DNA of 64,000 nt from positions 219,211,473 through 219,275,472 of the forward strand of contig JARYHS010011408.1 of assembly GCA_031002005.1 (NCBI GenBank), read 5' to 3'. Every line of letters starts with the position of its first letter. Positions within the stretch are counted from its first letter, which is position 1. The notes under the pieces were generated by a model. It worked only from the letters and a program-made list of their open reading frames with translations. It had not been told where the DNA came from and made no database searches. Source of the DNA: Vandiemenella viatica. Taxonomy: Eukaryota; Arthropoda; Insecta; Orthoptera; Morabidae. A program made the position numbers and the translations under genes. Shown here in pieces: positions 11,018 to 22,640 of the stretch.

Positions 11018-11405
11018 TCAATTGTGATGGAGCACTCACGCTCTGGTGGCAATGTCCATACGCCCTCACCGTCCAACGACATGATTTTTCGCCACCCAAC
11101 TACCCCTGCCCTTAACAAATTCCAACTTTAAACTCCTTCAGTGTTTTTAAAAAACTGTTCGTTATTTCATTTTTTAACTTATTCCAATCCCTGACTATCT
11201 TACCTAAAAATGTAAATTTTCAACCCGTTTCACCTGATATCAAATACCAGCTTATGGTTGATCATTTCTTCCTTTTCATGTACTATTTCTAATCCTTCTA
11301 CCATTATCCATGCATGCATCATAACCTTGGAGGATCCAAATACTATCTTAATCAACCTCCTGTCTTTAAATGACTCCCAAACCAGATGTTTCGTCATATC
11401 AGTTA
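11018..11405 (-). mobile_element. CR1/Jockey-like LINE C-terminal fragment and 3' end
   Basis: On the minus strand, decayed frames give SDMTKHLVWESFKDRRLIKI and HKLVFDIR, aligning with NMINELEWDSLEDRRRVKRV and YKLVLDF of the copy at 23.7 kb. The next block gives the FxGKxVRDWNKL motif shared with the 23.9 and 61.7 kb copies. Stops and frameshifts are frequent. The 3' end lies near 11018. Only the last part of the ORF is left. Confidence 0.7.
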
Positions 11406-11427
11406 GAGATTACAGGTAATTTCCACA

Positions 11428-11672
11428 AGACCGAGCGTGGTGGGTGAGCAGTAACGTTTTGGTCTCGCATTCGGTAAGACGCGAGTTCAAATCCCGTCCA
11501 GATATCCAAATTTCGCTTTTCAATGATTTCCCAAAATAACTCCACGTGATTTGAGGGATGGTTCCTTCAAAAGGCCAATGCATAATTCCTTCCCGTTCCT
11601 TCCCCCAATCCTTTCCTTCCTCTAATAACCTCAACGTCGACGAGGCATAAAGCCTTAAACGAAAAAAATCCG
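11428..11672 (+). repeat. SINE-A copy (plus), full-length
   Basis: Starts GACCGAGCGTGGTGGGTGAG, box B GAGTTCAAATCC, body, and tail CAACGTCGACGAGGCATAAA followed by an A-rich end. Confidence 0.9.
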
Positions 11673-11679
11673 CAAACAA

Positions 11680-13008
11680 TTCTAGCTGCTCTCTTCTCGT
11701 AGGAACGTTAATAGCAGGTGTGTTCTCACGTTTAAAAGCTTAATCACTTGACCCATCAATTTCTATCGTAAAACCTTTATTGATTGATAGCCACTCTTAA
11801 ACATATTTTTTGATTTTAAATACGTTAATTATTTGTTGTTATTTCCTTTATAATTTAATATAGAGTATAATATCTGTGCATTCAATGTGTATTTTATACT
11901 AATGAGTTTGCAGGGCTGTAGCATGGTGTTGTTATAATAAGGTTTTTACTCTACTAGACAGAACAAACCGAATGGGCAAACTGAGACTATTTTTACAAGA
12001 AACTTGAAGATTTAAACTGTATCTAATTAATTCAAGCTGTAAGACTTTTCAGAGTTGATTTTTTGTGTACATTTATAATTCTTGAAAAAATCCTATATGA
12101 TTCAAGCAAACAGAAATTGGTGAAGGAGAATTCTCTCTAGTTTGTATGTGATACTGTGCGGTGTGTTACTTCTTTTGTTACTGCTGATATTTAAATTTTT
12201 TTGTAAACACTGATTTTAATTTTACTGGGTCATTCAAGATAATGTTAGAACGAAAAATGTGGCTAGACATTGTAACCTTAACATTTGCAACACTTTGCTT
12301 TCAAAGAATAGGCATCTTATTGATGTTCCCGATAGAAATTGACAATTGTTCCTATGTGAATAACTGAACTTTGCATTCTACACTACATTTATGCCTGCGA
12401 AACCACCTTACAACCACCATTTTCTTTTCTTGTGTTTAAAGTACACCTGGTTCATTAACGGCGCCGGAAATAAAAGGGCCATTGTAACTTTGTGATTATA
12501 ATGTTTTGTTTTTTAAGTGAAATTTCTTTGGGTACGGTAGGGAAAATTTTGTCAGCGTTACGCGTTTGCGCATGCGTGTTTAACTTTCCGCGCATGCGCA
12601 CTTACGGATACTTTGGTGCAAGTAGCTACGATAGTGCTTACTGTCAGTTACGCTCATATTAGACAATGAATATTGGTGACATCGTTTTGAGTTAGTTCGC
12701 GCTACGCGATCTTTTCTATACATGTGTGTATAGGTGTGAAAAAGCTTAAATTGCTTTAATACTAACTGAAAATCACGTGACAATGACAGACGGTATATTT
12801 ACATCCGAAGCAGTATTTTTAGTTGCTTCTTTCGTTTATTAAATGCTTTTTTTTATTTATAATCGTTTCATTTGCTTACGGAATAACTTGGATAAAGTTT
12901 CTACTTGCTATTCAAACGCAATAAAGATAGTACAGATCGTCTAGTCGAGATCAAATGAAACATAAAAAAAAGTACACAGAAAAAATGCATAGAAGATTCA
13001 CTTTTTTA
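11680..13008. other. AT-rich sequence without gene, apart from two GCGCATGCG palindromes
   Basis: No coding region or repeat is recognised. The only structured part is the 12567-12600 palindrome pair listed separately. Confidence 0.45.
12567..12600. promoter_or_regulatory. Two NRF-1/Ewg-like palindromic sites
   Basis: TGCGCATGCGTG (12567-12578) and GCGCATGCGCA (12590-12600) both fit the YGCGCAYGCGC consensus bound by NRF-1 family factors (Erect wing in Drosophila). CpG-rich 11-mers like these are rare in AT-rich DNA, and two lie within 34 bp. They may mark a promoter. The surrounding sequence shows no clear TATA or transcript start. Confidence 0.4.
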
Positions 13009-13011
13009 TTT

Positions 13012-13247
13012 TACTTATGACTTTATGCCTCGTCAATGTCGAGGTCATTAGAGACGGGATGGGATTGGAGACAAGGAACGGGAATGAATTTGGTCATAGC
13101 CTTTTGAAGGAAGCATATCGGCATTCACCTGGAGTGATTTGGGGAATCCATGGAAAACCCAAATGTGGATGCCTGGACGTGGCTTCGAACCGCCGCCCTC
13201 CCGAATGCGAGGCCAGAACGTTAATCACTCACCCACCACGCTCGGTT
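13012..13247 (-). repeat. SINE-A copy (minus), full-length
   Basis: Tail GACTTTATGCCTCGTCAATG, body, box B GCTTCGAACCG, and head ending CCACCACGCTCGG. A possible 7-bp duplication TTCACTT occurs on both sides (about 12998 and 13248). Confidence 0.88.
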
Positions 13248-13249
13248 TC

Positions 13250-13640
13250 ACTTCTTGCGCCTGTACAAAGATACATGCAATTGATTTTTTTATTATACTT
13301 TTATATCTAAGGATGTAATTAAGGAAAGAAATATATAAAAAATGTTATCGCGACAGCGTACTGTAACAGATCTCAAACCCAGATTTTAAATAAAATTGTT
13401 TTTATAAATTAATTGTAGCAAGGTAGGGGTTGAGTAGACATGATTTTGTATGTTTGTCTTGCAATTTATTGTAAGTCGGTGTAAATGGACTTTGTTTTAT
13501 GAAAAGAAATTGTGTAAATACTATTTAATAAGTTCAAGGACAGACCTATGCAAGAAAAATTGATTAAATGTTTGTATTCCAAGTATTAAGGTGAGCTACG
13601 GTGTTTAGAGGACGATTTACGACAGTTTAAAATGATCTAT
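13250..13640. other. AT-rich, no gene seen
   Basis: Nothing recognised. Confidence 0.5.
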
Positions 13641-14030
13641 GTGGATAATTCTGTGTGAAAATATCTCTAATTTTCTAATTCTCTGCATTTGTAATTATTT
13701 TAATTGATTTTGATTGTTTTTAATATGTTTTTAATTGTTTAAGTATTGTTAGAGTTAGCCTTTGTAATATTCTGGAACCTTCTATGAAACTTATATAAGC
13801 GATCGGTAGAGATGAGATTTGAAACAGTTTTACGCGAACAGTAGTACAAGTTTTAAGTTTGCAGAGAGAGAGTGTATGGCAGTACTGTCTTTGAAAGTAG
13901 TATTGAGTGTAATCGCTGGAGCTTGTGCTTTGATGTGCAACCAGTACTTTGGAGTCTGATGTTTTACGAGAAATAAACAAAATCTGAAGGGTATCTGGAC
14001 TAATTATTTTATCATATATAATAAACCGCG
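13641..14030 (+). repeat. Candidate solo LTR or promoter-bearing repeat
   Basis: The plus strand has CTTCTATGAAACTTATATAA (TATA box at about 13791-13798), a transcribed-looking middle, and AATAAACAAAATCTGAAGGG near 13970 at the place of an LTR poly-A signal. This order (heat-shock-like TTC/GAA, TATATAA, then AATAAA ~180 bp on) is common in insect LTR elements. I see no second LTR, polypurine tract or gag-pol, and the termini are not certain. Confidence 0.3.
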
Positions 14031-14430
14031 AGATACCTACCACTGTGGCTGGATTTGAACTTAACCCGTCGCATCTCCCTAAGCCTGTCTGGCGGGTAGG
14101 ACGTTCCCTCTGGTATCTCTCTCATGCAAGTGACCAGACTCCCACGCTGGCGCACCAAAAAACACAGGCTGCTGGCGTGGAGATAACCCACTGCCCTCAC
14201 CTGCTACAGAGCTCTGTGCAGCCGAATAGCTTCCGCAGCCGCAAACCAGACAAATATTGACTTGAGCAGATTAACTCCAGCCGCCTGTCCACAAACTAAG
14301 AACTACCCAGCGCCGCCAACAGGCGGTTCCTTTACTTACGTCTACCATCGGATTCAGCTGTCAATCCGAACGCTGGTGTTTGAGTCAATGATTCACTGGC
14401 CTGCGAAGGGTCAAATAGTTACATTAAAAC
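14031..14430. other. Moderately GC-rich patch with a box-B-like motif
   Basis: The minus strand carries GGTTAAGTTCAAATCCAGCC at about 14046-14065, a possible pol III box B, suggesting a SINE remnant. No body match to SINE-A or SINE-C is seen. Both strands are open for about 60-70 codons with no domains. Confidence 0.25.
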
Positions 14431-14627
14431 AGTACTTCAGCTGATCGATAAGTGCATAAACATTAAAGTAATTGCTTCAGAGAAAACATTGTCTGTTAGA
14501 ACAGATGTAAATACTTGACGCTTCTGAATTCCCCCCCTTTATTATCGAAATATAACACATCATTAATGACCATATCATCATCAGCCATTTCAATCACTAA
14601 ATGATATGGCCTCTTAGAGTTATGAGA

Positions 14628-14917
14628 TAAGGTAAACTCTTTTTTTTTTTAACTGCTTTACGTTTCTCAACAGCGAGGTCTTTAGAGACGGGAAAGGATG
14701 GGGGGGGGGGCAAGGATGAGGGCAAGGAATGGGAAGGAATGGGAAGGAATTCGGCCATGGCATTTTGAAGGAAGCATCCCGGCATTTGCCTGGAGTGATT
14801 TGGGAAACCATGGAAAACCCAAATCTGGATGCCCGGACGGGGATTCAAACCGCCGTTCTCCCGAATGCGAGGCGAGAACGCTAACCGTTACACCGCCACG
14901 CTCGGTTTAAGGTAAAC
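14628..14917 (-). repeat. SINE-B (minus), full-length with exact 10-bp target-site duplication
   Basis: The SINE-B tail (complement of AACTGCTTTACGTTTCTCAA) is followed by body GGAATTCGGCCATGGCATTT and head ending CACCGCCACGCTCGGTT. TAAGGTAAAC flanks it exactly at 14628-14637 and 14908-14917. A G-run at about 14700-14709 lies inside. Close identity with other SINE-B copies suggests recent insertion. Confidence 0.93.
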
Positions 14918-16360
14918 GTTAAGCAGTCTTCCCTATATCGAACGATCTTGAGCGATCTTCTGTCAGTTAACTCCAACAAACCTGCTTATGTGTTTGTCCC
15001 ATCGGTCTGGTGGTCTTCTTCTTGGTCTCTGGTGATCACTTGGACTCCACTCTAACACTGAAAGACGAGCGCCCATATCACCTTAATGAATATAATCGTG
15101 GGCATTTTCAGTATCAAGTACGTATTTTGGTTATGTTGAATGCATTTTATAATCGCAAGATGTAATGTCACATTGCGATTTTTGTCGTTTTAGAATAAAT
15201 TTCTATCCAGATAAACCAAGCTTAAGCAGAATTTAAAATAATTAATACAAACGTTGCATAACTTCACAATTTTTTTTATTAAAAAAAACTTTAAATCACG
15301 TCAGTTTATTGCATTAGAAATGAATTAAGTGCCAAAATTCAATTATTTTTTGTTAATTTTAAATGCAATATATTACTTCTAGAAAAAGATGCGGACAATT
15401 ACAAGAATTTAGGTGTCTTTTTGTGGAATGCAACCAGCTCAAAAATGCTTATTGATTACGTATCCAATAAAGTTAGTGTGATCAAATCGTTTGGCGGTGA
15501 GGTCCAGTAAATTGACGCTAAGTTTTCCTCATTCTTCCCCCTCCCCACAAAAAAAAAACTATAAAATTAACCCATTCTAAACGAATAAAACTTTTTAAGT
15601 AAGTTTAAAAAATTGATTATCATGTATTCACGTTGGTATTAATTAATACTATGTGGTGTCCAATTTTCGTGGCAAAAACGCTTTTAGCTTTTGAGATATT
15701 TTCAATTGAAAATTTCGCATAAGCGGGAAGTATATGGCTAGAGCTATACCTTAATTCAAATCAGTTTCTTCTAAAACAATGAAAACTTTCTTTTACCATT
15801 TTTTTTTCGTCGTCAGAAAGTAGCTTTCTCTTGCCTGATTTTAGCCATGGTATTAGGTAACTTATATTTTGCTTTACTTCCCCATAACTTAACTGCCTTA
15901 TAATTAGTGTGAAAGCTGTTAAAGAAGATGAAAACAGAAATAATATTCTCTCCGATCTCTCCTGAAGCACTGTGTGTGGCGCGCAGGCCGAACCCTCCAA
16001 AGCCGTTTGGACGGTCGTAAACGGACCCTGCGGAACACGTGTGTCCGAGGGAAGGATGGCATCCACACGTGAATTTCCACGTAGCTCTCACGCTTTACTA
16101 TACAGATGTTCATCCGCGTAGTCGTTGAATCAACATTTCTGGTGTTAACACTTTTAGCAACCTGTCAAAATTTACTTAGAATTTACGCAAAGCTTTTCTG
16201 GAGCTGAATGTGAGCATATTAATACCTAAAACAACAGCGATTATTGATCTTTGACCGTTTTTGTGATATTACCTCGCGAGACAAATTATTGGTACGAAAT
16301 CTGTAATCAAACTGTTAAACAAATATCAACTATTATATATGTTGCATATATGATAAATTT
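14918..16360. other. No supported gene
   Basis: AT-rich, except for a GC-richer patch at about 15955-16090. Frames at 15761-16113 (minus) overlap one another in different phases and have no domains. Confidence 0.45.
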
Positions 16361-16366
16361 CCATGT

Positions 16367-17178
16367 AGCATAAGAGTTCAGGGAGAAAAAATCAGTATGC
16401 TACGATTTGCTGATGACATTGTCTTGATAGCAGAAAGGGCTGAGGATATTGAGATGTTACTGAATGGCATGAACAAAATACTGAAGGAAGATTTTGGACC
16501 GAATATAAATCAAAGCAAGACAAAAGTGATGAAATGTAGCAGAAATGATACCAATACTAGTAAATTAAATATAAAAATAGGATCGGATGCAATAGGAGAA
16601 GTAAGTAAATTCCGTTACTTGGGAAGCAAAATTACAACCGATGGCCGAAGCAGGAATAATGTTAAAAGCAGAATAGCACTAGCAAAAAGAGCCTTCATGA
16701 AAAAAAGAAACCTTTTAGTTTCAGATATTGACCTAAGAATTAGAAAGAACCTTTTAAAACTCTTTGTGTGGAGCGAAACATGGACTTTAGGAATACCGGA
16801 AATAAAGAAAATTGAAGCATTTGAAATGTGGTGCTACAGAAGAATGCTGAAAATTAAGTGGACAGACAAAGTAAGAAATGAAAGAGTTTTGGAAATGATG
16901 GGTGAGAAAAGAAGTTTGTGGAAGAAGCTTACAGAAAGAAGAGACAGACTGGTAGGTCATATTTTGAGACATGCTGGATTGGTTAATTTGTTAGTGGAGG
17001 GAACAGTCGAAGGTAAGAACTGTAGAGGAAGACAGAGATTATAATATATGAAGCAGATAATTAAGGACGTAGGTTGTAAGAGGTATGTAGAAATGAAGAG
17101 GTTAGCACAGGATAGGAATGGATGGAGGATTGCATCAAACCAGTCGAAAGACTGACGACAGCAAAAAAAATAAAAAAG
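16367..17178 (+). mobile_element. RTE-like LINE, 5'-truncated, with FADD motif, one stop and 3' tail
   Basis: Translation begins inside the reverse transcriptase at SIRVQGEKISMLRFADDIVL; FADD is the catalytic palm motif. It continues through KFRYLGSKITTDGR, the thumb region, and the C-terminal WKKLTERRDRLVGHILRHAG. One in-frame TAA at 17042-17044 interrupts; beyond it the same frame reads LAQDRNGWRIASNQSKD to the natural stop at 17153-17155. The 3' end is GACGACAGC plus an A-rich tail (about 17162-17178). The N-terminal endonuclease and first half of the polymerase are absent, as expected of 5' truncation on insertion. This is the best-preserved LINE in the window. Confidence 0.9.
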
Positions 17179-17179
17179 A

Positions 17180-17734
17180 TGGCCATTCAAATTTAAAATT
17201 TTATTCGAATTAAGTGCCATATAAAAGAGATAAACTCCAATGTTGGTAGCAATGTTCGATAGATACGATTGAATTATGGTTGGAGCCATTATTATTCAGT
17301 TTTTCCCACAAGAAAAAGTGAAAAGAAAAGAAATATATAAAATTGTTTTTTTGAGTCGTGTTTTCCGACATAAACGTCTGCGAATTGAATGAAGCTTCCA
17401 AAAATGATGTGCAGAATGAAGCCAACTCAACGCATGCGAAAACGTACGCAGTAAAAAGAATTTTATGCCAAATTATATATTTAAAAGCAGGGTGTAAATT
17501 ATTTCTTTATGCTAACAATTATATAAATAATAGATCATAATTTAAATTTGAATGCCTCTGATATCTGGTTATCATAGTTTTTATTCCGACGCAAGATGAA
17601 TAATGGTACTTTTTCCACAAGACATAAACATAATTTAAGCAGTAACGAAGGAATAATGATTTCCTATTTCGATTAGTGTTTTTTCATCGTGAGATCCATG
17701 TAAATCAAATATCCATCAGGCCTAATCAGAAAAC
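17180..17734. other. AT-rich, no gene seen
   Basis: Nothing recognised. Confidence 0.5.
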
Positions 17735-17832
17735 AACCACTATACATTCTGAGCTGTATCTCCATAGACTTGGTGTCTTCCAATGACTTCCAACACAACT
17801 TCTTTATCAGATCAGTTAGGTACTGCTTGCGT
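17735..17832 (-). mobile_element. Possible CR1/Jockey-like LINE fragment
   Basis: The minus strand gives YLTDLIKKLCWKSLEDTKSM, resembling the T-(M/L)I--L-W-SLEDRR motif of the 11.0 and 23.7 kb copies. It is only about 25 codons, so it could be chance. Confidence 0.35.
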
Positions 17833-17834
17833 TC

Positions 17835-20234
17835 TGCAGCACTTTACGCAAACGAGTCTATTCCCTGTATTTGATACCCATGGTGTAGGTCCCATACTGT
17901 TCCACAGTGCCCAAATCAGGATCTCATCAAGCGTTTATATCCTAGTTCCCTTACTACCCTTGTTTGCTACGATATTTACATTTTGTTCCTTCGAGAATCA
18001 ATTCCTCACCCACAGTATAATGCATGTGACGTCTTTTAATGTTCGACTGAAAATCCGAACGAAAATGCTGCAAGCATTTAAATTTTAGAATCATGTCCTA
18101 GATAAAAAAAAGTATTTACTTTATTGAAGAAAAATAAAAAGAGAAAAGAAACAAACAAAGGGAAAATACTTTCGTCTTAGCAACTAGTAAGAAGAAAAGA
18201 CCTCTGTGTTGTAAAAAGTGCCACCAAACGCGGTTCACTTGCAGCTTTTGTTTGAGAACATTTACCTCTTTTTAAGATTAAATATCTCGTGTTGTTTCAC
18301 ATAATAATAGGGACAAAGCCAAGCTCTGCCGTGTATTTAGAACGGACTGTATTTATTTTCAACTACACCAGCAGGTCGCAAATACGAATCCTGTTACTAA
18401 TGCAGTCGGTTTTTGCCGTACAAGAAGGAAAAATAACTCGGAATGAGAAGATGCACCTTCGTCTGAGACGTTAAGAAAACTCATTTGAAGTATTCTTAGG
18501 AACTACTCTGCAATGAGTAGCCGCTCCTGACTGGAAGCTGCGTTGAGTCTTGACGCTTGTAATCTGTGCGGCAAAAAAACAAACCCTAGCCTCTCCGGCG
18601 GTCGTGTAATGGACTTATTGCACGCTATTGTGGATGCTACTTAACGTCACAAATAGCCTGCACAGATCAAATGATAGCCCACCTTCCAACCCACCGCCCC
18701 TAATGAAGGAAAAAAACGGGGTCCCATTAGCTCTGAATACTCTGCCTTCGAATAATAGTAAGCGTATCTCTAAGAAAACTTCAAACTTCTCTCGGAACAT
18801 GCAACGACGTGAGAAGGCACTCTTACTGTTAAAGTGGTCTTAGATTCCGTAGCTAATGGAGCATTAATCGATTTCTCGGTATTATAGAGCCCCATTCAGG
18901 TAACATATACACATATGACACTGCAAAGTTAGATTTACTGCTTTTCATGCGCCTCTAAGAACTAGCTCACACTTAAAGAGATTGTTAACCTTCTTTCGTT
19001 CTGACATTATCATGTCAGCACTTTTATTTCTTTCTTAAATAATTAATTCTTTCGAACTTTCAAGAACGACTATGTAACAAAAGCATTTCTTTCTCCTAGT
19101 TCTGTGTAATTTTTAAATATCTTTTTGATACAATTTGCTGTGTGAGAAACATATAAGCGAATTTTATAGAAGCCAGATATTTCTTTCGGCAATAAAGTCT
19201 TCTTCATCAATTTTAAAATATCGTTACTACGTCAAAATAATGATAAGATTTGTTCTAAAAGAAATGTTAAATGCGGATATATATAGCTTCAGTAAAATGA
19301 CCTTTAACTTGAATACCTCATCCAAGGCGTACTATCCTTCCTAAACAGTCTATATTTCATAATATGTCAACAGAATATAGACGCACATAATCTATACTGA
19401 ACATCAAGATAGTTCATATCCTTGAGGAACTGATAAATTCACAGACTATTGTTAAAATACATGGAGCATGGAGTGCAGAATATATCACAGAATGGTAGTG
19501 TTTTATGCATACCCATCGAAAATATTTTAGAACATCCTTCCACTTTAACAGTATTAGATTGTAACAGTCAACGGCGTTGTAATATAGCTGACTGCCTTGC
19601 ATCACATTCCGATTTCGAAGATGAGGTACTGCAATGTTTTCTACCAAAGGTAACTTGTATTTCAATCTCATATGATAATTATCAAACATAAAGAGAATAT
19701 CGTAAACATAATTTAGCGTAAGCAATAAGCTTAAAATTGTGTATTAGTTGGTAGGCACACTACATCCAGCCGCTTATTTAGTCACGCTTTCAGATCTTCT
19801 ACAGAGTGCAAATTTCTTGTGGCTCTAAGACAGGTGGCGAAAATAAGCAATCATATTCCATCTCAATGCTTGCAAATCCAGTCAACTTTACAGACGGGTT
19901 AAGCAACGCTGTTCACATACTGAGCACTATAAACGTGCTGTTCCATTTCTTACAGCCCAGAAAAAACTGAAGTTACAGAAATCTATTTGTAACTGAAGTC
20001 CCAATTCATGTATTTTATTTTTCCCTACTTCAGGACATCAAAATACGGATAAAACAAATGTGTCAATCATATTGAAACCCATTCGCTTGACTGTCATTCT
20101 TAGTTTTTATAATTAACGAACAGTGGGAAATAGGAATAAGAATTGAGAATCCCGATTTATTCATTTCTTTTCTTTAGGTATTAAAAATAAAAAAAGAGAT
20201 CAAATGTTCCTCCCGGACAAGGGAGATGTTTAAA
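17835..20234. other. AT-rich, no supported gene
   Basis: Several frames of 60-103 codons (such as 19414-19725 minus and 19449-19691 plus) overlap antisense and show no domains. A GC-richer patch at 18540-18720 carries no recognisable signal. Confidence 0.45.
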
Positions 20235-20403
20235 GCAACCGAGTAATACTATTATTTATACAGAATATTCTCCGTCGCCATCTTCAGGTGTAGAAGTAAG
20301 ACTTGAAGAGGCAAACTTCAAGTCTTGCGACTATACCTGAAGATGGCGACTGAGTATTATGTCACCGAAATATTGTGTATAAACAATAGTATTACTCGGT
20401 TGG
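20235..20403. repeat. Foldback element, near-continuous hairpin (~165 bp)
   Basis: The outer arms begin CAACCGAGTAATACTATTAT (left) and end in its reverse complement at 20383-20402. Inside are GTCGCCATCTTCAGGTGTAG and its partner CTATACCTGAAGATGGCGAC. The hairpin closes with a perfect 11-bp stem, AAGACTTGAAG/CTTCAAGTCTT, around a 7-nt loop (AGGCAAA). The right arm has about 15 extra bases near 20351-20365, leaving a bulge. Outward from the centre each arm carries CCTGAAGATGGCGAC; the right arm alone retains ACCGAAATATTG, giving a CTGANGA-stem-GAAA order. Not coding. Confidence 0.85.
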
Positions 20404-20409
20404 TTTCCC

Positions 20410-22185
20410 GAGAAACATTCGCAAATATACAACACTGAGAAAAACTATGTTCGTTTATGTTTTAAGCACTAACACTAATGAACACGCGATCCTGAACTAA
20501 AACATTTGTCTGCACTGGAACAGATTCGCTTTTGAAGAAAATACATCAATAAAGTAGCGAATTTAAGACTAATGAAGAATTATTTCGACTGCCAATCGAA
20601 ACAATCGAAGGAAACCGAGTTCTATAGATTAGAAGAGAAGTAACCTATTCCTTCATAAATCAGGTCATATTTCTTACGAATGGTTGGTCATTTTTTTTAC
20701 AATGAACTAGTGTTGCAGATTTGTTATTGTAAAGAAATTTTCAGATACCTTACAGGATAATACAACCATTGTGTTTTGCAAGTTATTTCATATAGAACAG
20801 AAATAAATGAAGGGTTGTCAACAAGGAGAATATTTTGCTACTAGCAGAAGTGTATTTGATATTACGTCGATGTTCTTATACGATAAAGTATTCAAGTATT
20901 CTGAAACACAATACTTGCATCTTATACATTCTCTTTGCGTGGACAACATACGTTTAGTTTCTTGTCATTGGTTGCAAGAAGTTATGCTTCATCACAGAAT
21001 CGATATACTGTTGAAGTAAATTGTTCTTTACATTAACATGGGCAAATACGTATGAAAAATTTTGTGTAGAGAGAGTAACGAAAATGATGGAAGTTATTTT
21101 GGACCAATACCTGTTTCTGTGTATGTCCCTTCCAGGTGACAGTGGCAGCTAGTCCGACTTCAGCTAAGCCATGAAGACATTCTAATAACGTAAGGTAATG
21201 TTCTCAGCAAGCGACATGCTTAGACACTGCAGCTATCCGCTCGCTCTTGCTCTTTGACCCACAGCAGCGAGTAAACATTGACCACAACGCAGCAGCCAGA
21301 ATGAGCCCCGGATCAGTTCTCAGAGTGTGTGAACATATTGTAAGCTTCAACACACAGATTGATATCACTTAAAAGACGGAATCAGGACGTGCGGTACTCC
21401 AACCCAAGATTCTGAGGTGGGCCCGCCGAATTTTTGCAATTCCGATATAGCGGAGTTTTAACGCGTACAGCCAAACATGCGTGAAGTCGAAGTGAAGTAA
21501 GTTATCACCGTTGTATGAATGAGGCACTTACATTCGTCGATGAAGCCCTTTACATTCTTCGAAGAGTAGATGCGTAGTTCACATAATTCTCCAGACACTT
21601 TGGTACGAACTAATAAAACCAGTCGGCTAACGTTAAGAGATCAAACGAAATTTGTGATTGACGCACTTCCTTTGTATTATGTACTCCTTGTCAGAAGGAT
21701 AAACAGAGGCTGCCTTGTGCTATCTTTGAAAGTCTTGTCTTTATTGTAACCGACAAGCCGTTATCACCCTTTCAGAGTTTGTGGTTCCCTGTACAGAAGC
21801 GATCACGTAGTCTTACAAGGGAGGAAGCATTTGGCTCTTCATCTACGTCTGGAACTTGGTTTATCTAAAATTTCTGGTAAAAGAAAAAGACAGTAAATTG
21901 TGTTACAGTATTATTATGCCTTCCTCTTGCCTAATCCAAAGCATGGATCGTTTATATCCTGCTTCATATGTGCCATATGTATAAGCTTTGTCAGAAGTGA
22001 AGGTCAAATTTAGGTACCATAAAATTTCTGATAGTGACCGGAATTTGAATCAGTGACTTACAGAACTCCTACACAAAACTTTACCATCGAATTACCGACT
22101 TTGATAGTTCGACCTCAGCCCAAATAGAAAGAGAGCGTAAGATGTTATGGTTAATTCAATATGTTTTCAGTATGATCGTTCTAAT
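20410..22185. other. No supported gene
   Basis: AT-rich with a GC-richer patch at 21170-21320. No domain, RNA or recognised repeat. Confidence 0.45.
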
Positions 22186-22189
22186 TTTT

Positions 22190-22392
22190 ATGGTATTATG
22201 CCTCGTCGATGTCGAGGTCATGAGAGGCGGGAAAGTACTCTGGAACCGGAAGGAACTCGGGCATCGCCTTTTGAAGGAACCAATCCGGCATTCACCTAGG
22301 GTGATATCGGGAAAACACGGCCGGGTGGGAATTCTAACACACGTCCTCCCGAACGTTTGGCCAGAGCTTTACCGTTCACCCTCCCTGTTACG
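22190..22392 (-). repeat. SINE-A copy (minus), diverged
   Basis: Tail ATTATGCCTCGTCGATGTCG, body with CGCCTTTTGAAGGAACCAAT, and head remnant CCAGAGCTTTACCGTTCACC. Confidence 0.78.
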
Positions 22393-22394
22393 GA

Positions 22395-22640
22395 CGTGCA
22401 ATCTAAATGGGAGGCGATGTTTCACCTCTTAATTATCATTTCAACCGAATGTAGTGGATCCAATACATTTTACGCTTTAGAATTAACATCCCTGTTTCGT
22501 AGCTGCTAGGTTTACAAATTGTATTTTATGTAAACAATAATTACACTCCGTTCAAGTTGTTCATCATTTACACTTTTTACTGTAAGCAGTGGCTATACCG
22601 AGTGATGAGAAAGGTATGAAATCAGGGCGCAACTCCTGAA
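22395..22640. other. AT-rich, no gene seen
   Basis: Nothing recognised. Confidence 0.45.

Noticed and set aside
16787..17289. Minus-strand frames across the 16.4 kb LINE
   Set aside because: Shadows of the plus-strand reverse transcriptase.
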